This document shows, one piece after another, positions 18,223 to 26,431 of a DNA stretch of 64,000 bases. The position numbers were made by a program, and so were the translations under genes. The DNA lies in assembly GCF_002007235.1 (NCBI RefSeq), contig NZ_MUHW01000007.1:80158-144157 (forward strand), given 5' to 3'. Source of the stretch: Oribacterium sp. C9 (GTDB lineage: Bacteria; Bacillota; Clostridia; Lachnospirales; Lachnospiraceae). Numbering within the stretch: the first letter of the stretch is position 1; each line of letters opens with the position of its first letter. The notes under the pieces are model-generated. The model ran no database searches and had not been told where the DNA came from. It worked only from the letters and a program-made list of their open reading frames with translations.

Positions 18223-18243
18223 GGAGCGGTCTTTGACCGCTCC
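18223..18243 (+). terminator. Intrinsic terminator after the alcohol dehydrogenase gene
   Basis: GGAGCGGTC-TTT-GACCGCTCC followed by TTCTCTT, 33 bases before the CobW-type start, so the two genes are at least partly uncoupled. Confidence 0.75.
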
Positions 18244-18275
18244 TTCTCTTGAAATTGGCCAGAAAGGATTCTACC

Positions 18276-19259
18276 ATGAAGATTCTCGTCGTATCCGGTT
18301 TTTTAGGTGCCGGTAAAACTACTTTTATAAAGGAGCTCATACGCCGTACAGGCACTGCTCCCGTCATTCTGGAAAATGAATACGGAAACAACAGTATAGA
18401 TGCAGGAGAGCTTCGTAGTACCGATTCCGGTGAGAAAAAGCTGGAGGTTCTGGAGTTTATGGAGGGCTGCGTATGCTGCACCATGAAGGACAGCTTCATC
18501 AATTCCGTAATGACTGTTTTTTCCGGTCTTTCTCCCGAGTATCTCATCATAGAACCCACAGGTGTAGGACAGCTCAGTAATATCCTTAACAATTTAAAAC
18601 CTATACTTCATGATCCTGTAACTCTTCTTAAACCCATAGTAGTTCTGGCTCCCAGAAGCTACAAACAGAACATGATGGAGTTCGAAGCGCTTTACAGAGA
18701 TCAGATAGCTTATGCAAAAACTGTAGTCTTTTCAAAATGCGAAAACGAAGATCCTGAAGTACTTAAGGAAACAGAAGCTGCTATAAGAAGCATTAATAAA
18801 GACGCAGAGATCCTCTGCAGACATTATTCCGGACAGGATGATGAATGGTGGCGTTCTGTTATGGCGCTTCCATCAGAAACCATATCCGTGGATGAGACTG
18901 CATCAGAGAGCACTGAGTTCTCACAGGTCACACTGAACAATTCTGGTATGGAGAATCCTGCCCAGCTAATTCAGCTTTTAGAGGATTGCCTCAGAGGTCA
19001 GTTCGGACAGGTAGTACGTGCCAAGGGCACCATTCCTGTAGGAGCAGAAACTCTCCGTTTCGATCTGGCAGACGGCCTCTATTCCATTTCAGGTTCCCCC
19101 GAAAAGGCAAATCAATGTGTCTTTATCGGACGGGATCTCGACAGGATAGGATTAAGTCTCCGTACAGGAAGCCTGTTTGATGGACGGGATCTTTCCATCA
19201 GCAGAAAGATCATAAAGCCTGACAGAAAGCCAAAGATGTCCATGAGGGCATCCGGATAA
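18276..19259 (+). CDS. CobW/G3E-family GTP-binding metal-homeostasis protein
   Basis: A 327-residue SIMIBI GTPase. Walker A is GFLGAGKTT near the N-terminus. The metal-binding GCVCC motif sits at about residue 60, and the Walker-B-like stretch is LIIEPTGVGQ. A C-terminal CobW_C-like domain follows (residues ~225-300, RAKGTIPV...FDLADGLYSIS). Members deliver zinc, cobalt or nickel to client enzymes. The upstream neighbour is a zinc alcohol dehydrogenase, which makes a zinc role attractive but unproven. An in-frame ATG-like start at 18249 lies inside the terminator region; AAAGGA before the ATG at 18276 is preferred. Confidence 0.85.
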   Translation: MKILVVSGFLGAGKTTFIKELIRRTGTAPVILENEYGNNSIDAGELRSTDSGEKKLEVLEFMEGCVCCTMKDSFINSVMTVFSGLSPEYLIIEPTGVGQLSNILNNLKPILHDPVTLLKPIVVLAPRSYKQNMMEFEALYRDQIAYAKTVVFSKCENEDPEVLKETEAAIRSINKDAEILCRHYSGQDDEWWRSVMALPSETISVDETASESTEFSQVTLNNSGMENPAQLIQLLEDCLRGQFGQVVRAKGTIPVGAETLRFDLADGLYSISGSPEKANQCVFIGRDLDRIGLSLRTGSLFDGRDLSISRKIIKPDRKPKMSMRASG

Positions 19260-19267
19260 ATTACAGA

Positions 19268-19303
19268 AATAGCGGCATCTCACTTATGTGGGATGCCGCT
19301 ATT
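19268..19303 (+). terminator. Intrinsic terminator after the CobW-type gene
   Basis: A 16-bp stem (AATAGCGGCATCTCAC with its complement, one T-G pair) around a short loop, ending in ATTAATAAAT. It separates convergent genes. Confidence 0.75.
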
Positions 19304-19332
19304 AATAAATATCATATTTACTTTAAGTACTA

Positions 19333-19881
19333 TCAATCAGTTTCCTGAATAGAGCTCATGATAATAGCCGGTACAGTGATAGAATCATCATCGTCATCAG
19401 TGACAGGTGCAAAAGTAAATTCAAGGATCTTGCCGCTTTCTGTAGAATAAGAAATATTCATAGTATTTTCATCCTTTACTCTATATCCGATACAATCGAT
19501 ATCGTTGATGATGCAATCCTCTATCTCACTGACATCATCCATCTTTTTAAGTTCCTTCTTATAATCACTTAAAGACTTAATTCCTGCATCCAATAAAACT
19601 ACAGCAACCACGCCATCTGTCTTTCCATCCTCATAATACGCGATATAACCATTTTCTTTATCATCCTTTGTCAGCTTGGAAGCCTTATAGTCATTTGGCA
19701 GCCAGAATTTAATGGCAACCTCATCCAATTCTACGAACTTACCCTTGATGCCTTCCTGCTTCGCGGTCTTCTCTCCGTCACTCCACTTCAACTCTGTGAC
19801 ATTTCCCTTGGCAAAAGACACCATACCAAATGATAAAATCGCCATAATTACTGCCACCAACATAGCTATTCTCTTTTTCAT
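19333..19881 (-). CDS. Secreted hypothetical protein
   Basis: A 182-residue protein with a clear Sec signal peptide (MKKRIAMLVAVIMAILSFG, cleavage likely after VSFA). The mature part is acidic and mixed alpha/beta (WSDGEKTA, VAIKFWLPNDYK, GYIAYYEDGKTDG) with an aspartate run near the end. I do not recognise a family. There is no lipobox and no sortase signal. The frame extends to 19929, but GGAGG 9 bases before the ATG at 19881 and the signal peptide decide the start. Confidence 0.75.
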   Translation of the reverse strand: MKKRIAMLVAVIMAILSFGMVSFAKGNVTELKWSDGEKTAKQEGIKGKFVELDEVAIKFWLPNDYKASKLTKDDKENGYIAYYEDGKTDGVVAVVLLDAGIKSLSDYKKELKKMDDVSEIEDCIINDIDCIGYRVKDENTMNISYSTESGKILEFTFAPVTDDDDDSITVPAIIMSSIQETD

Positions 19882-19980
19882 CCCATATTCCTCCTTTAAA
19901 ATTTTATTGGATTTGAAAAAAGCCTTCATAAAATGACTAATCGGCGAAATTTTTTTGTTTATTAATAATCCGGCAAAAAA

Positions 19981-20451
19981 TTAATTTTCCTTCATATGCT
20001 CCATGCTCTCTCCCATACCTCTCAGGATCTCGGACAGTGTCCTTATATAATTCTCCGGGATTCCATCAGCCTTTTCGAACATCTCTCTGAACCAGAATTC
20101 ATAGATGAAATGTGAATACTGCTCATATATCCTTTCACCTTCCTGAGTCACCATGGGATAAATATTCTTTTTGTTATCTCCACGATGTTCCTTAGCGAGG
20201 AAGCCCTTTGCCACAAGCTTGTTGACAATGTTTGAAAATGCGCCTCGCGTCACGCCCAGACGATTTGCCACCGTAACCATATTTCCAGAAGTATCTTCCA
20301 GAAGATACTCTATGACCTGTGCCTCGCGTGCTGTTATCTTGTATTCAGTCCCGTAATGGTAGGGAGTCACGAAACCTGTGCTGGAGCTGTTACAAAGATA
20401 TATGATGCTTTCCACCAACTCTCTGTATTTTCCCATCCATTCTGTCTTCAT
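19981..20451 (-). CDS. MarR-family transcriptional regulator
   Basis: A 156-residue winged-helix regulator. The core reads KITAREAQVIEYLLEDTSGNMV, then the recognition helix VTRGAFSNIVNKLVAKGFL and the wing AKEHRGDNKKNIYPMVTQEG. C-terminal helices dimerise. Ligand and targets are unknown. The closest candidate target is the hydrolase/membrane gene upstream on the same strand, whose promoter is bracketed by inverted repeats. The frame allows starts at 20466 and 20457; AGAGG 7 bases before the ATG at 20451 is the best fit. Confidence 0.88.
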   Translation of the reverse strand: MKTEWMGKYRELVESIIYLCNSSSTGFVTPYHYGTEYKITAREAQVIEYLLEDTSGNMVTVANRLGVTRGAFSNIVNKLVAKGFLAKEHRGDNKKNIYPMVTQEGERIYEQYSHFIYEFWFREMFEKADGIPENYIRTLSEILRGMGESMEHMKEN

Positions 20452-20498
20452 ATCCATACCTCTCATGACATAGTTAATATTTATACCTGCTTTCCAGG

Positions 20499-20713
20499 CG
20501 CTATAGACTTTTACACCTCATATTATGATGTGAGTGTCAAAAGTCTATAGCGGACCGCTTCGCGCTATGCGCTCTCGCGTTCCTCCCACATTCCGCACTC
20601 TCAGGCCGATAAATCGTCCTTACGTGCTCCATGTGGGGCGTGTCATGAAGTCTATCCTCCACTTTTGTGCAAGCACAAGTGGAGGAAGACTTATGACACT
20701 TATATCATATCAT
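20499..20713. repeat. Three-hairpin intergenic element (MITE-like or structured RNA)
   Basis: Three consecutive inverted repeats fill this space. Hairpin 1 is 20499-20552, with perfect 14-bp outer arms CGCTATAGACTTTT. Hairpin 2 is 20585-20637 (CCCACAT/ATGTGGG). Hairpin 3 is 20640-20699 (GTGTCAT...ATGACAC, with CCTCCACTT paired to AAGTGGAGG). Its centre is more GC-rich than its flanks. It ends in a 21-base word (20693-20713) that recurs at 15117-15137. No transposase is nearby and no coding frame makes sense. It could be a miniature inverted-repeat element or a non-coding RNA; the strand is unknown. Confidence 0.6.
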
Positions 20714-20745
20714 GGTACTTAATATCAGTACCGATGTAAAGTCAG

Positions 20746-20798
20746 AAAAAAATCCCCCAAGGCAGATTCCGGATATTGGATCCGTCTGCTTTGGGGGA
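20746..20798 (-). terminator. Intrinsic terminator after the hydrolase/membrane fusion gene
   Basis: TCCCCCAA...TTGGGGGA arms enclose further pairing (GGCAGA/TCTGC); on the minus strand the stem ends in TTTTTTT. Confidence 0.88.
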
Positions 20799-20899
20799 AT
20801 CATTCCACACTCAGCTGAAGATACAGGGCTGAACCGCACAGCTCTTCAGCTTTCCTCTGTAATCATGTCATATCCATCTGAGGATGCTATGAAACAGAT

Positions 20900-22702
20900 T
20901 TATCTGGCAGCCCATGTAAGAGTGTTAGAGCAGCTTACGAAAGTTACTATGATACCGTTTATGATACCCGGAAGATACGGGTTTCTGGTCACTTCAAAAA
21001 TCTTACGTGAAATAACCGCTGACAGTGGCAGGAAAACCAGCATCGGGAACAGCCATACGATATACATACTGCCCGGATCAGTCCAAACCATAAATCCTGT
21101 CACAAGGTAATGAATATACTGAACAGCCAGTATGATGATGACCGGCACCACATTAGCTGCGGCCAGGATACAGAGATTGCTCTTTGTGTTGTAGTTATTG
21201 TAGACATTGACAGAAACAGAGTTCGCAATGTAGTAAACCAAAAACATCGGCATATAAGGAAGAAGTGAGATCAGAAGGAACTTTGAAGTAAAAGGCTTTA
21301 CCGCCAGAACCCAGATCCTGAAATCCGTTCCGAATAAATAATGAACTGTTGTCACACAGAGGAATCCGGCAGCAACTACTATAACCGCTGCGAGAACTGT
21401 CTTGCCGAGATCCTTTCCCAGGAGCTTTGCATTAGTATAAAATGCTTCGCCGGAATTCTTCTTCGATGCAGCAGCCATAAGTAAGATGGCACAGATTCCG
21501 CAACACATAGCCCACATTCCGATTCCAAACACAGTACTCTGTCTCCAGGAAGAATTATCCTTCATAAATGAGTTGAAGCCATACATGATAGGCAGATATG
21601 TCAATGTGCCGAATACCGTTGTGATGGCGAGTCCTCCGAAGAAAGAAGCTGCTTTGCCTGTGAACTCGGGAACCTTGCTTTCCATATCCCTTTCGATATG
21701 GAAGAACTCAAGCTTCGATACCGCAATGGCAAGATTTGTAACAAATATAAAGAATCCTATGAGACCAATGAGATTGAAGAACTCTTTCCACTGCCATACC
21801 TGATCGGTGGAAGCGATCGGATTCGGTGCACCGATTGTCTTCTCAAAATACTCTATGGTAGCCTTCACTGCACGATATGAAAAATGTGACCATGGATGGA
21901 TCATGTTAATAGGATAAATGATACGGTTTGCTGTAACTCCGTTTATATCCTCTGTATAGAAGGTGTTACCCTCACGATGATCCAGTCCCCTTGGATCCTG
22001 ACCGAAATGTAAAAACGACTGGGCATTGTTATAGTTCAGATAATCACGGGTCGCTGTTTTAGCTCCGTTCTCATCCACATCCGACATGAAGAATTCGTCA
22101 TAATCGGCTGCTATGATACCGGCATTACGTGCTCCGTAAATGTTTACGAAATTTCCGTCATCATCGGTATAGAAGGCATCGTTACAGTTTAAAAGCACTG
22201 AGCTTATGAGGGGAGTTTCGGAAGCATTATCCTCAAGGATAGCTATGTTCGCGTTCAATGCCCCCAGCGAATGTCCTGTGATTCCTATCTTTGTTTTGTC
22301 TACGTAAGGAAGTGTGGAAACATAATGTACTCCTTCGATGGTTCCCACCAGACATCCATCTATGACCTCAGTATCGTCCGAGTTTCCGTGAGACGGCATA
22401 TCAACTGTCAGAACCACATATCCGCGACGTGAAAGCTCAACAAAAAAGGCATCCTGCATTTCCTTGTCATTGAACATTCCATGACATGTCACGATGGTAG
22501 GCAATGAATCCTCTGCCTTTATTCCCTTGGGAGTTAGAAGCTTCGCCGAAAGCTCGAATCCTTTTGTAGTCACAAAATTCAGATCCCTGACTGTGACCGT
22601 GTTACCTGAGGTCTGCACTAAAGAAGCGCCTATTCCGCTTAGAAGCATAAGCAGCATAGATATGCACAACCAAAGTGCTACCCCATTCCTTTTTGTTTTC
22701 AT
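20900..22702 (-). CDS. Alpha/beta hydrolase fused to a polytopic membrane domain
   Basis: A 600-residue two-part protein. An N-terminal signal anchor (about residues 8-28) leads to an alpha/beta-hydrolase (about 45-300). Its features are an oxyanion region TCHGMFNDKE, nucleophile Ser in GITGHSLGALN, acidic candidates after it, and a late His in MIHPWSHFSY. From about residue 315 there are roughly eight TM helices (LIGLIGFFIFVTNLAIAV onward). The topology places the hydrolase outside the membrane. Substrate unknown; a lipid, ester or peptide is possible. AGAGGGGGGA precedes the ATG at 22702; a longer frame starts with TTG at 22723. A MarR gene lies downstream beyond the repeat element. Confidence 0.8.
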   Translation of the reverse strand: MKTKRNGVALWLCISMLLMLLSGIGASLVQTSGNTVTVRDLNFVTTKGFELSAKLLTPKGIKAEDSLPTIVTCHGMFNDKEMQDAFFVELSRRGYVVLTVDMPSHGNSDDTEVIDGCLVGTIEGVHYVSTLPYVDKTKIGITGHSLGALNANIAILEDNASETPLISSVLLNCNDAFYTDDDGNFVNIYGARNAGIIAADYDEFFMSDVDENGAKTATRDYLNYNNAQSFLHFGQDPRGLDHREGNTFYTEDINGVTANRIIYPINMIHPWSHFSYRAVKATIEYFEKTIGAPNPIASTDQVWQWKEFFNLIGLIGFFIFVTNLAIAVSKLEFFHIERDMESKVPEFTGKAASFFGGLAITTVFGTLTYLPIMYGFNSFMKDNSSWRQSTVFGIGMWAMCCGICAILLMAAASKKNSGEAFYTNAKLLGKDLGKTVLAAVIVVAAGFLCVTTVHYLFGTDFRIWVLAVKPFTSKFLLISLLPYMPMFLVYYIANSVSVNVYNNYNTKSNLCILAAANVVPVIIILAVQYIHYLVTGFMVWTDPGSMYIVWLFPMLVFLPLSAVISRKIFEVTRNPYLPGIINGIIVTFVSCSNTLTWAAR

Positions 22703-22730
22703 TTGGGTATCCCCCCTCTTCAAGTTATTT

Positions 22731-22795
22731 TTGTATTACCTTAATACTATTTGACTATAAATCTTGCTCAATAGAATTGCAATAGGGTAATACAA
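22731..22795 (-). promoter_or_regulatory. Promoter of the hydrolase/membrane gene bracketed by 10-bp inverted repeats
   Basis: On the minus strand TTGCAA (22777-22782) and TATAGT (22754-22759) have 17-base spacing. The 10-mers TTGTATTACC (22731-22740) and its complement GGTAATACAA (22786-22795) flank the promoter on both sides. A smaller GAATTG-N13-CAATTC repeat (22774-22798) overlaps the -35. This is a plausible operator set. Confidence 0.55.
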
Positions 22796-23007
22796 TTCTG
22801 TGGAATACGCACAAATAACATGATCAAAAGTTGGTGATAAGCACAAGCAGGCTTATGGCAACGCTGATTAAATCCTTTCTTCAGATAAATCTGTGAAATA
22901 TCCGATGGAATAAGTGAAGTTTTGAGCATCTGAAGATCCTCTATGATATACTGTTATATGTAAACTTTCATTTTTACAGATAATTTATGCTTTGAAAGGA
23001 GAACATC

Positions 23008-23697
23008 ATGTGGGACAGAGCTAGTGTAAAAGCACAGGGAAAGGCAAACTTTAAAAGAAACTACTGGAATTCGGTTCTTGTTGCTCTCATTTATTCGATC
23101 TTTTTTTTGGCTTCAGGCTCAACTGCAAGAGGCAGGAGCGGAAATATCAGCAGAGAAGTGCTTAACGATCCTGATTTTATGAAGATACTTATGATCATTT
23201 TAGCCCTAATAGGTGTTCTCATCGCCTTCGGATCCATCATAAAGATCTTTGTTATCAATCCTCTGGAGGTCGGCTGCAACAGGTTTTTCCTCGTGAACCA
23301 GTATGAAAATGCCACCATCGGCGAGGTCGGATTCAGTTACAAGAACAACTATTTAAATGCAGTTTCCGGCATCTTCCTCAGAGATCTTTTTACTCTGTTG
23401 GGATTTATTCTTTTTGTCATTCCCGGTATCATTCTAGGCTACTCCTACAGACTGGTACCTTATATACTTGCGGATGATCCCAACATCAAGGGCATCGATG
23501 CACTCAGGCAGTCCAGACAGATGATGAGCGGTCACAAATTTGAGGCTTTCATTTACGACCTCTCATTTATCGGATGGTATCTTTTAGGCTTGATCACCTG
23601 CGGAATCGCTGTGGCGTTCTATGTTCGTCCGTATAAGCTGAACGCTGACGCTTCACTCTATATCGCCATAAAGAGAGCGAACGGATATCAGGGATAA
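23008..23697 (+). CDS. DUF975-family membrane protein
   Basis: A 229-residue membrane protein with the DUF975 opening MWDRASVKAQGKANFKRNYW, followed by about five hydrophobic segments (residues 24-36, 52-75, 118-145, 175-205). The central FSYKNNYLNAVSGIFLRDLFT and the late SRQMMSGHKFEAF are typical of the family. The function is unknown. GAAAGGAG precedes the ATG by 6 bases. It is divergent from the hydrolase gene across a 305-base gap. Confidence 0.8.
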   Translation: MWDRASVKAQGKANFKRNYWNSVLVALIYSIFFLASGSTARGRSGNISREVLNDPDFMKILMIILALIGVLIAFGSIIKIFVINPLEVGCNRFFLVNQYENATIGEVGFSYKNNYLNAVSGIFLRDLFTLLGFILFVIPGIILGYSYRLVPYILADDPNIKGIDALRQSRQMMSGHKFEAFIYDLSFIGWYLLGLITCGIAVAFYVRPYKLNADASLYIAIKRANGYQG

Positions 23698-23731
23698 CAA
23701 CTGTGTTCTGACTGATTCGCACAAAATAAGT

Positions 23732-23762
23732 GCAGGTGCCGGAGTTATGCTCTGACACCTGC
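23732..23762. terminator. Hairpin between convergent DUF975 and capA genes
   Basis: GCAGGTG pairs with CACCTGC, continued after one mismatch by CGGAG/CTCTG, around a 4-base loop. No long T-run on either side. Confidence 0.55.
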
Positions 23763-23768
23763 TCAAAC

Positions 23769-24929
23769 TCACACCATCGTAAGAAGATAATCTTTCACCT
23801 TATCAAGCTTACTTCTCTTCCATGCTCCTTCCTCTGCAGTGAGGGAATAGGGCAATACAACCGAAAGATCCATATGGGCTTTCTCGAAATAACCGTCAGG
23901 CTCAGTACTGAAGAAGTAGGCATTCCACACATCATCACCTGCATTTTCAAAACGCTCCTTCTCAAGATAGATCATCTTCTTACGCTCTTCCTGTATGAAG
24001 GCGGCTGCCGCAAGTGGAGATAATAATGCAAATTCTTCTGCTCTTATATCGGTGAAGATGTACGGAAGCCCGGCTTCAACTATGGTCTCCGGTCCTCTCA
24101 TGATCTTAGTTCCCACTGCCTCAAAGGACATTTCCGATTCAGTAAATTCAAGCTTCAGAAGAACTCCATCATCGGTGTATGGGTGAGCCCTCTGATAATC
24201 TGTATCAAAGATGAAATTTCCAAGCGAGTAAAAGATCATCTTTCCATCATCAAATGTCTCGTAGTTCTCAACCACATGAGGATGATGGGCTACCACCGCA
24301 TCAGCTCCCATCTCAAGATAACGGAGATATCTGTCTCTCGTATAGGGATTCGGCATAGCGGCAAACTCCTCACCACCATGAGCCACAACTATACACCATC
24401 TGCAGTGCTCTTTTATCTCTTTGATCCTCGCTTCTATACGCTCCATGTCATCCCATCGGAACACACCGGGATCAGTAGCAGTTGCAGGGATACATTCTGC
24501 CATATAGGCGACTCCGAACATGCCGATACCACCGGCTTCATCCAGTATCACAGGCTTTGAAGCCTCAACCTCATTTATATCAGCACCTATGGTACTTGCG
24601 CCCGATTCTGCAGCAAGACGCCTGGTATTTAAAAGTCCTTCCTCTCCGGCATCCATGATATGGTTGTTTGAAATGTTCCAGATATCAGAGTGAATGTTCT
24701 TAAGCACGGATACAGCAGCCGGATCCATGCTGTGAAAAAAGACTCCATGGCTTCCGTTATCCTCTGCATCTGTCAAAGCGCCTTCTACATTGGCAACCAC
24801 ATGGTCAGCGCTGTGAAAGAACTTTAAGAGAGAATCTGATATCAGTTCAGGATCCTCCCAACGGTTCAGCATATACTTATCAAAGCCTATATCGCCGGTA
24901 AAAACGATGGATGTTTTTTCCCTTTTCAT
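23769..24929 (-). CDS. CapA/PgsA-family putative metallophosphoesterase
   Basis: A 386-residue CapA-fold protein. Motifs in order are TGDIGFDKYM (metal-binding Asp), VANVEGALTD, NISNNHIMDAGEEGL, VVAHGGEEFA, VVAHHPHVVENYE and YSLGNFIFD, which together make the calcineurin-like active site. There is no signal peptide or TM helix, unlike poly-gamma-glutamate synthesis PgsA, so a cytoplasmic enzyme is likely. The substrate is unknown. Its start lies 1 base after the pepD stop, so the two are translationally coupled. Confidence 0.85.
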   Translation of the reverse strand: MKREKTSIVFTGDIGFDKYMLNRWEDPELISDSLLKFFHSADHVVANVEGALTDAEDNGSHGVFFHSMDPAAVSVLKNIHSDIWNISNNHIMDAGEEGLLNTRRLAAESGASTIGADINEVEASKPVILDEAGGIGMFGVAYMAECIPATATDPGVFRWDDMERIEARIKEIKEHCRWCIVVAHGGEEFAAMPNPYTRDRYLRYLEMGADAVVAHHPHVVENYETFDDGKMIFYSLGNFIFDTDYQRAHPYTDDGVLLKLEFTESEMSFEAVGTKIMRGPETIVEAGLPYIFTDIRAEEFALLSPLAAAAFIQEERKKMIYLEKERFENAGDDVWNAYFFSTEPDGYFEKAHMDLSVVLPYSLTAEEGAWKRSKLDKVKDYLLTMV

Positions 24930-24930
24930 A

Positions 24931-26367
24931 TTATTTCAACCTCTTAAGTGTTTCCAGTGTCAGCTTATATATACGCCCTGTGCTTTCGATATGAAGTCTT
25001 TCCCTCGGTGTATGTATATCCGTGAGATCCGGCCCGATGGAAACCGCATCCAGTCCCGACATCTTTCCTGAAAGGATACCGCACTCCAGTCCCGCATGAA
25101 GGGCTTCGACCTTGGGCTCTGTACCGTTAAGAGCCTTGTATGCCTCAATCATGGTATCACGAAGTCTGGAATCCGCCTTATACTCCCATGCGGAATATGC
25201 TGCTCCGACTTCAACCCGAGCTCCAAGCGCCATAGCCATGGACTGAATCCTCTCCACAGTCTCATCTCTCTGTGAGTTGACGCTTGATCTCACCAGAAAA
25301 CTGAAGCAGATTGAATCCCCCTCTGTGTAGATCTGACCGAGATTTGTGGAGGTCTGAACGAGCCCTTCTACATCCGCACTCATTACCTGAACTCCGTTCG
25401 GCACGGTGAACATAAAGGCTGTTATACGCTCGCTGATCTTCCTGCTGAATACCTGCACAACATCAGAAGCTTCAGCCTTCACCCATACTCCGGGATCTGT
25501 GACTCTGTATTCGTTCCTTAGATTTCTCTCGAGCTCAGCCACCGCTTCCACTGCAGCCTCCACATCAGAAACCATGATCGTAGCTGAAGCCTCTCTCGGA
25601 ATTGCATTGTCCTTGGTTCCACCGTAAGCCTCCGCTAGCCTAAGCTCAGTCTTCCGGGATATCTCGAACAGAGCTCGTCCCAGCATGATGTCAGCATTGG
25701 CACGTCCTTTGTGAATCTCCTCTCCGGAATGTCCTCCTGCGAGTCCGCCTACTGACACCTTTAGGGCTTTTCCTGCCAATGTTTCTCTCTCGCCGCTGAA
25801 CCTGACCAGAACTCTGGCGGCTCCTGCACAGCTTACAGTGAAGATCCCGTCAGCCTCAGAATCAAGATTCAGCATGTACTTTGCTTTGAGATCGGAGGTA
25901 TCCAGTGCCCTGGCACCAACCATTCCTATTTCTTCTCCCACAGTGAAAACACATTCAAGCTCAGGATGCTCGACCTCTTTGGATGCGAGGATGGCAAGCT
26001 CCATTGCCACAGCTATTCCGTCGTCTCCTCCAAGGGTGGTTCCCCTTGCTCCTACCAGGTCTCCATCCACGAAGAGATCCAGACCTTCTGTCATCATGTC
26101 CTTTGTGCAGTCGGGATCCTGCTCTGCAACCATGTCCATATGACCCTGGAGCATGACAGTATCTGCATCTTCATATCCGGGTGTTGCAGGTTTAAAGATA
26201 ACAACATTGCCGGCTTCATCCTGACGATACCTGAGATCATGCTTCTTCGCGAAATTCACTATATGATCACTTATGGCCTGTGTGTTTCCTGAGCCATGCG
26301 GAATCCCGCATATCTCCTCAAAATAACTGAATACTTCCTTTGGTTCTAAATTTGATAATACGCCCAT
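24931..26367 (-). CDS. pepD: Aminoacyl-histidine dipeptidase (M20 metallopeptidase)
   Basis: A 478-residue PepD/carnosinase-type enzyme. It begins LEPKEVFSYFEEICGIPHGSG. Zinc ligands and catalytic residues are visible in LQGHMDMVAE, LGGDDGIAVA, VGEEIGMVGA, NLDSEADG and, at the end, IGPDLTDIHTPRERL. A dimerisation insert spans about 200-390 with GGLAGGHSGEEI. It hydrolyses Xaa-His and a range of other dipeptides in the cytoplasm. capA follows after 1 base. A DUF819 permease gene is upstream beyond a terminator. Confidence 0.93.
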   Translation of the reverse strand: MGVLSNLEPKEVFSYFEEICGIPHGSGNTQAISDHIVNFAKKHDLRYRQDEAGNVVIFKPATPGYEDADTVMLQGHMDMVAEQDPDCTKDMMTEGLDLFVDGDLVGARGTTLGGDDGIAVAMELAILASKEVEHPELECVFTVGEEIGMVGARALDTSDLKAKYMLNLDSEADGIFTVSCAGAARVLVRFSGERETLAGKALKVSVGGLAGGHSGEEIHKGRANADIMLGRALFEISRKTELRLAEAYGGTKDNAIPREASATIMVSDVEAAVEAVAELERNLRNEYRVTDPGVWVKAEASDVVQVFSRKISERITAFMFTVPNGVQVMSADVEGLVQTSTNLGQIYTEGDSICFSFLVRSSVNSQRDETVERIQSMAMALGARVEVGAAYSAWEYKADSRLRDTMIEAYKALNGTEPKVEALHAGLECGILSGKMSGLDAVSIGPDLTDIHTPRERLHIESTGRIYKLTLETLKRLK

Positions 26368-26390
26368 ATTTTTTTCCTTATAACAAAAGA

Positions 26391-26418
26391 GCTGTCATAC
26401 CTTGTAAGTTATGACAGC
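26391..26418 (-). terminator. Terminator or attenuator between the DUF819 gene and pepD
   Basis: A 9-bp stem GCTGTCATA/TATGACAGC followed on the minus strand by TCTTTTGTT. Partial read-through into pepD remains possible given the 64-base gap. Confidence 0.65.
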
Positions 26419-26431
26419 CCATGATTCTGAC

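Noticed and set aside
22703..23007. A small gene in the 305-base divergent gap before DUF975
   Set aside because: No frame with a ribosome site; the region is explained by two promoters and inverted repeats.
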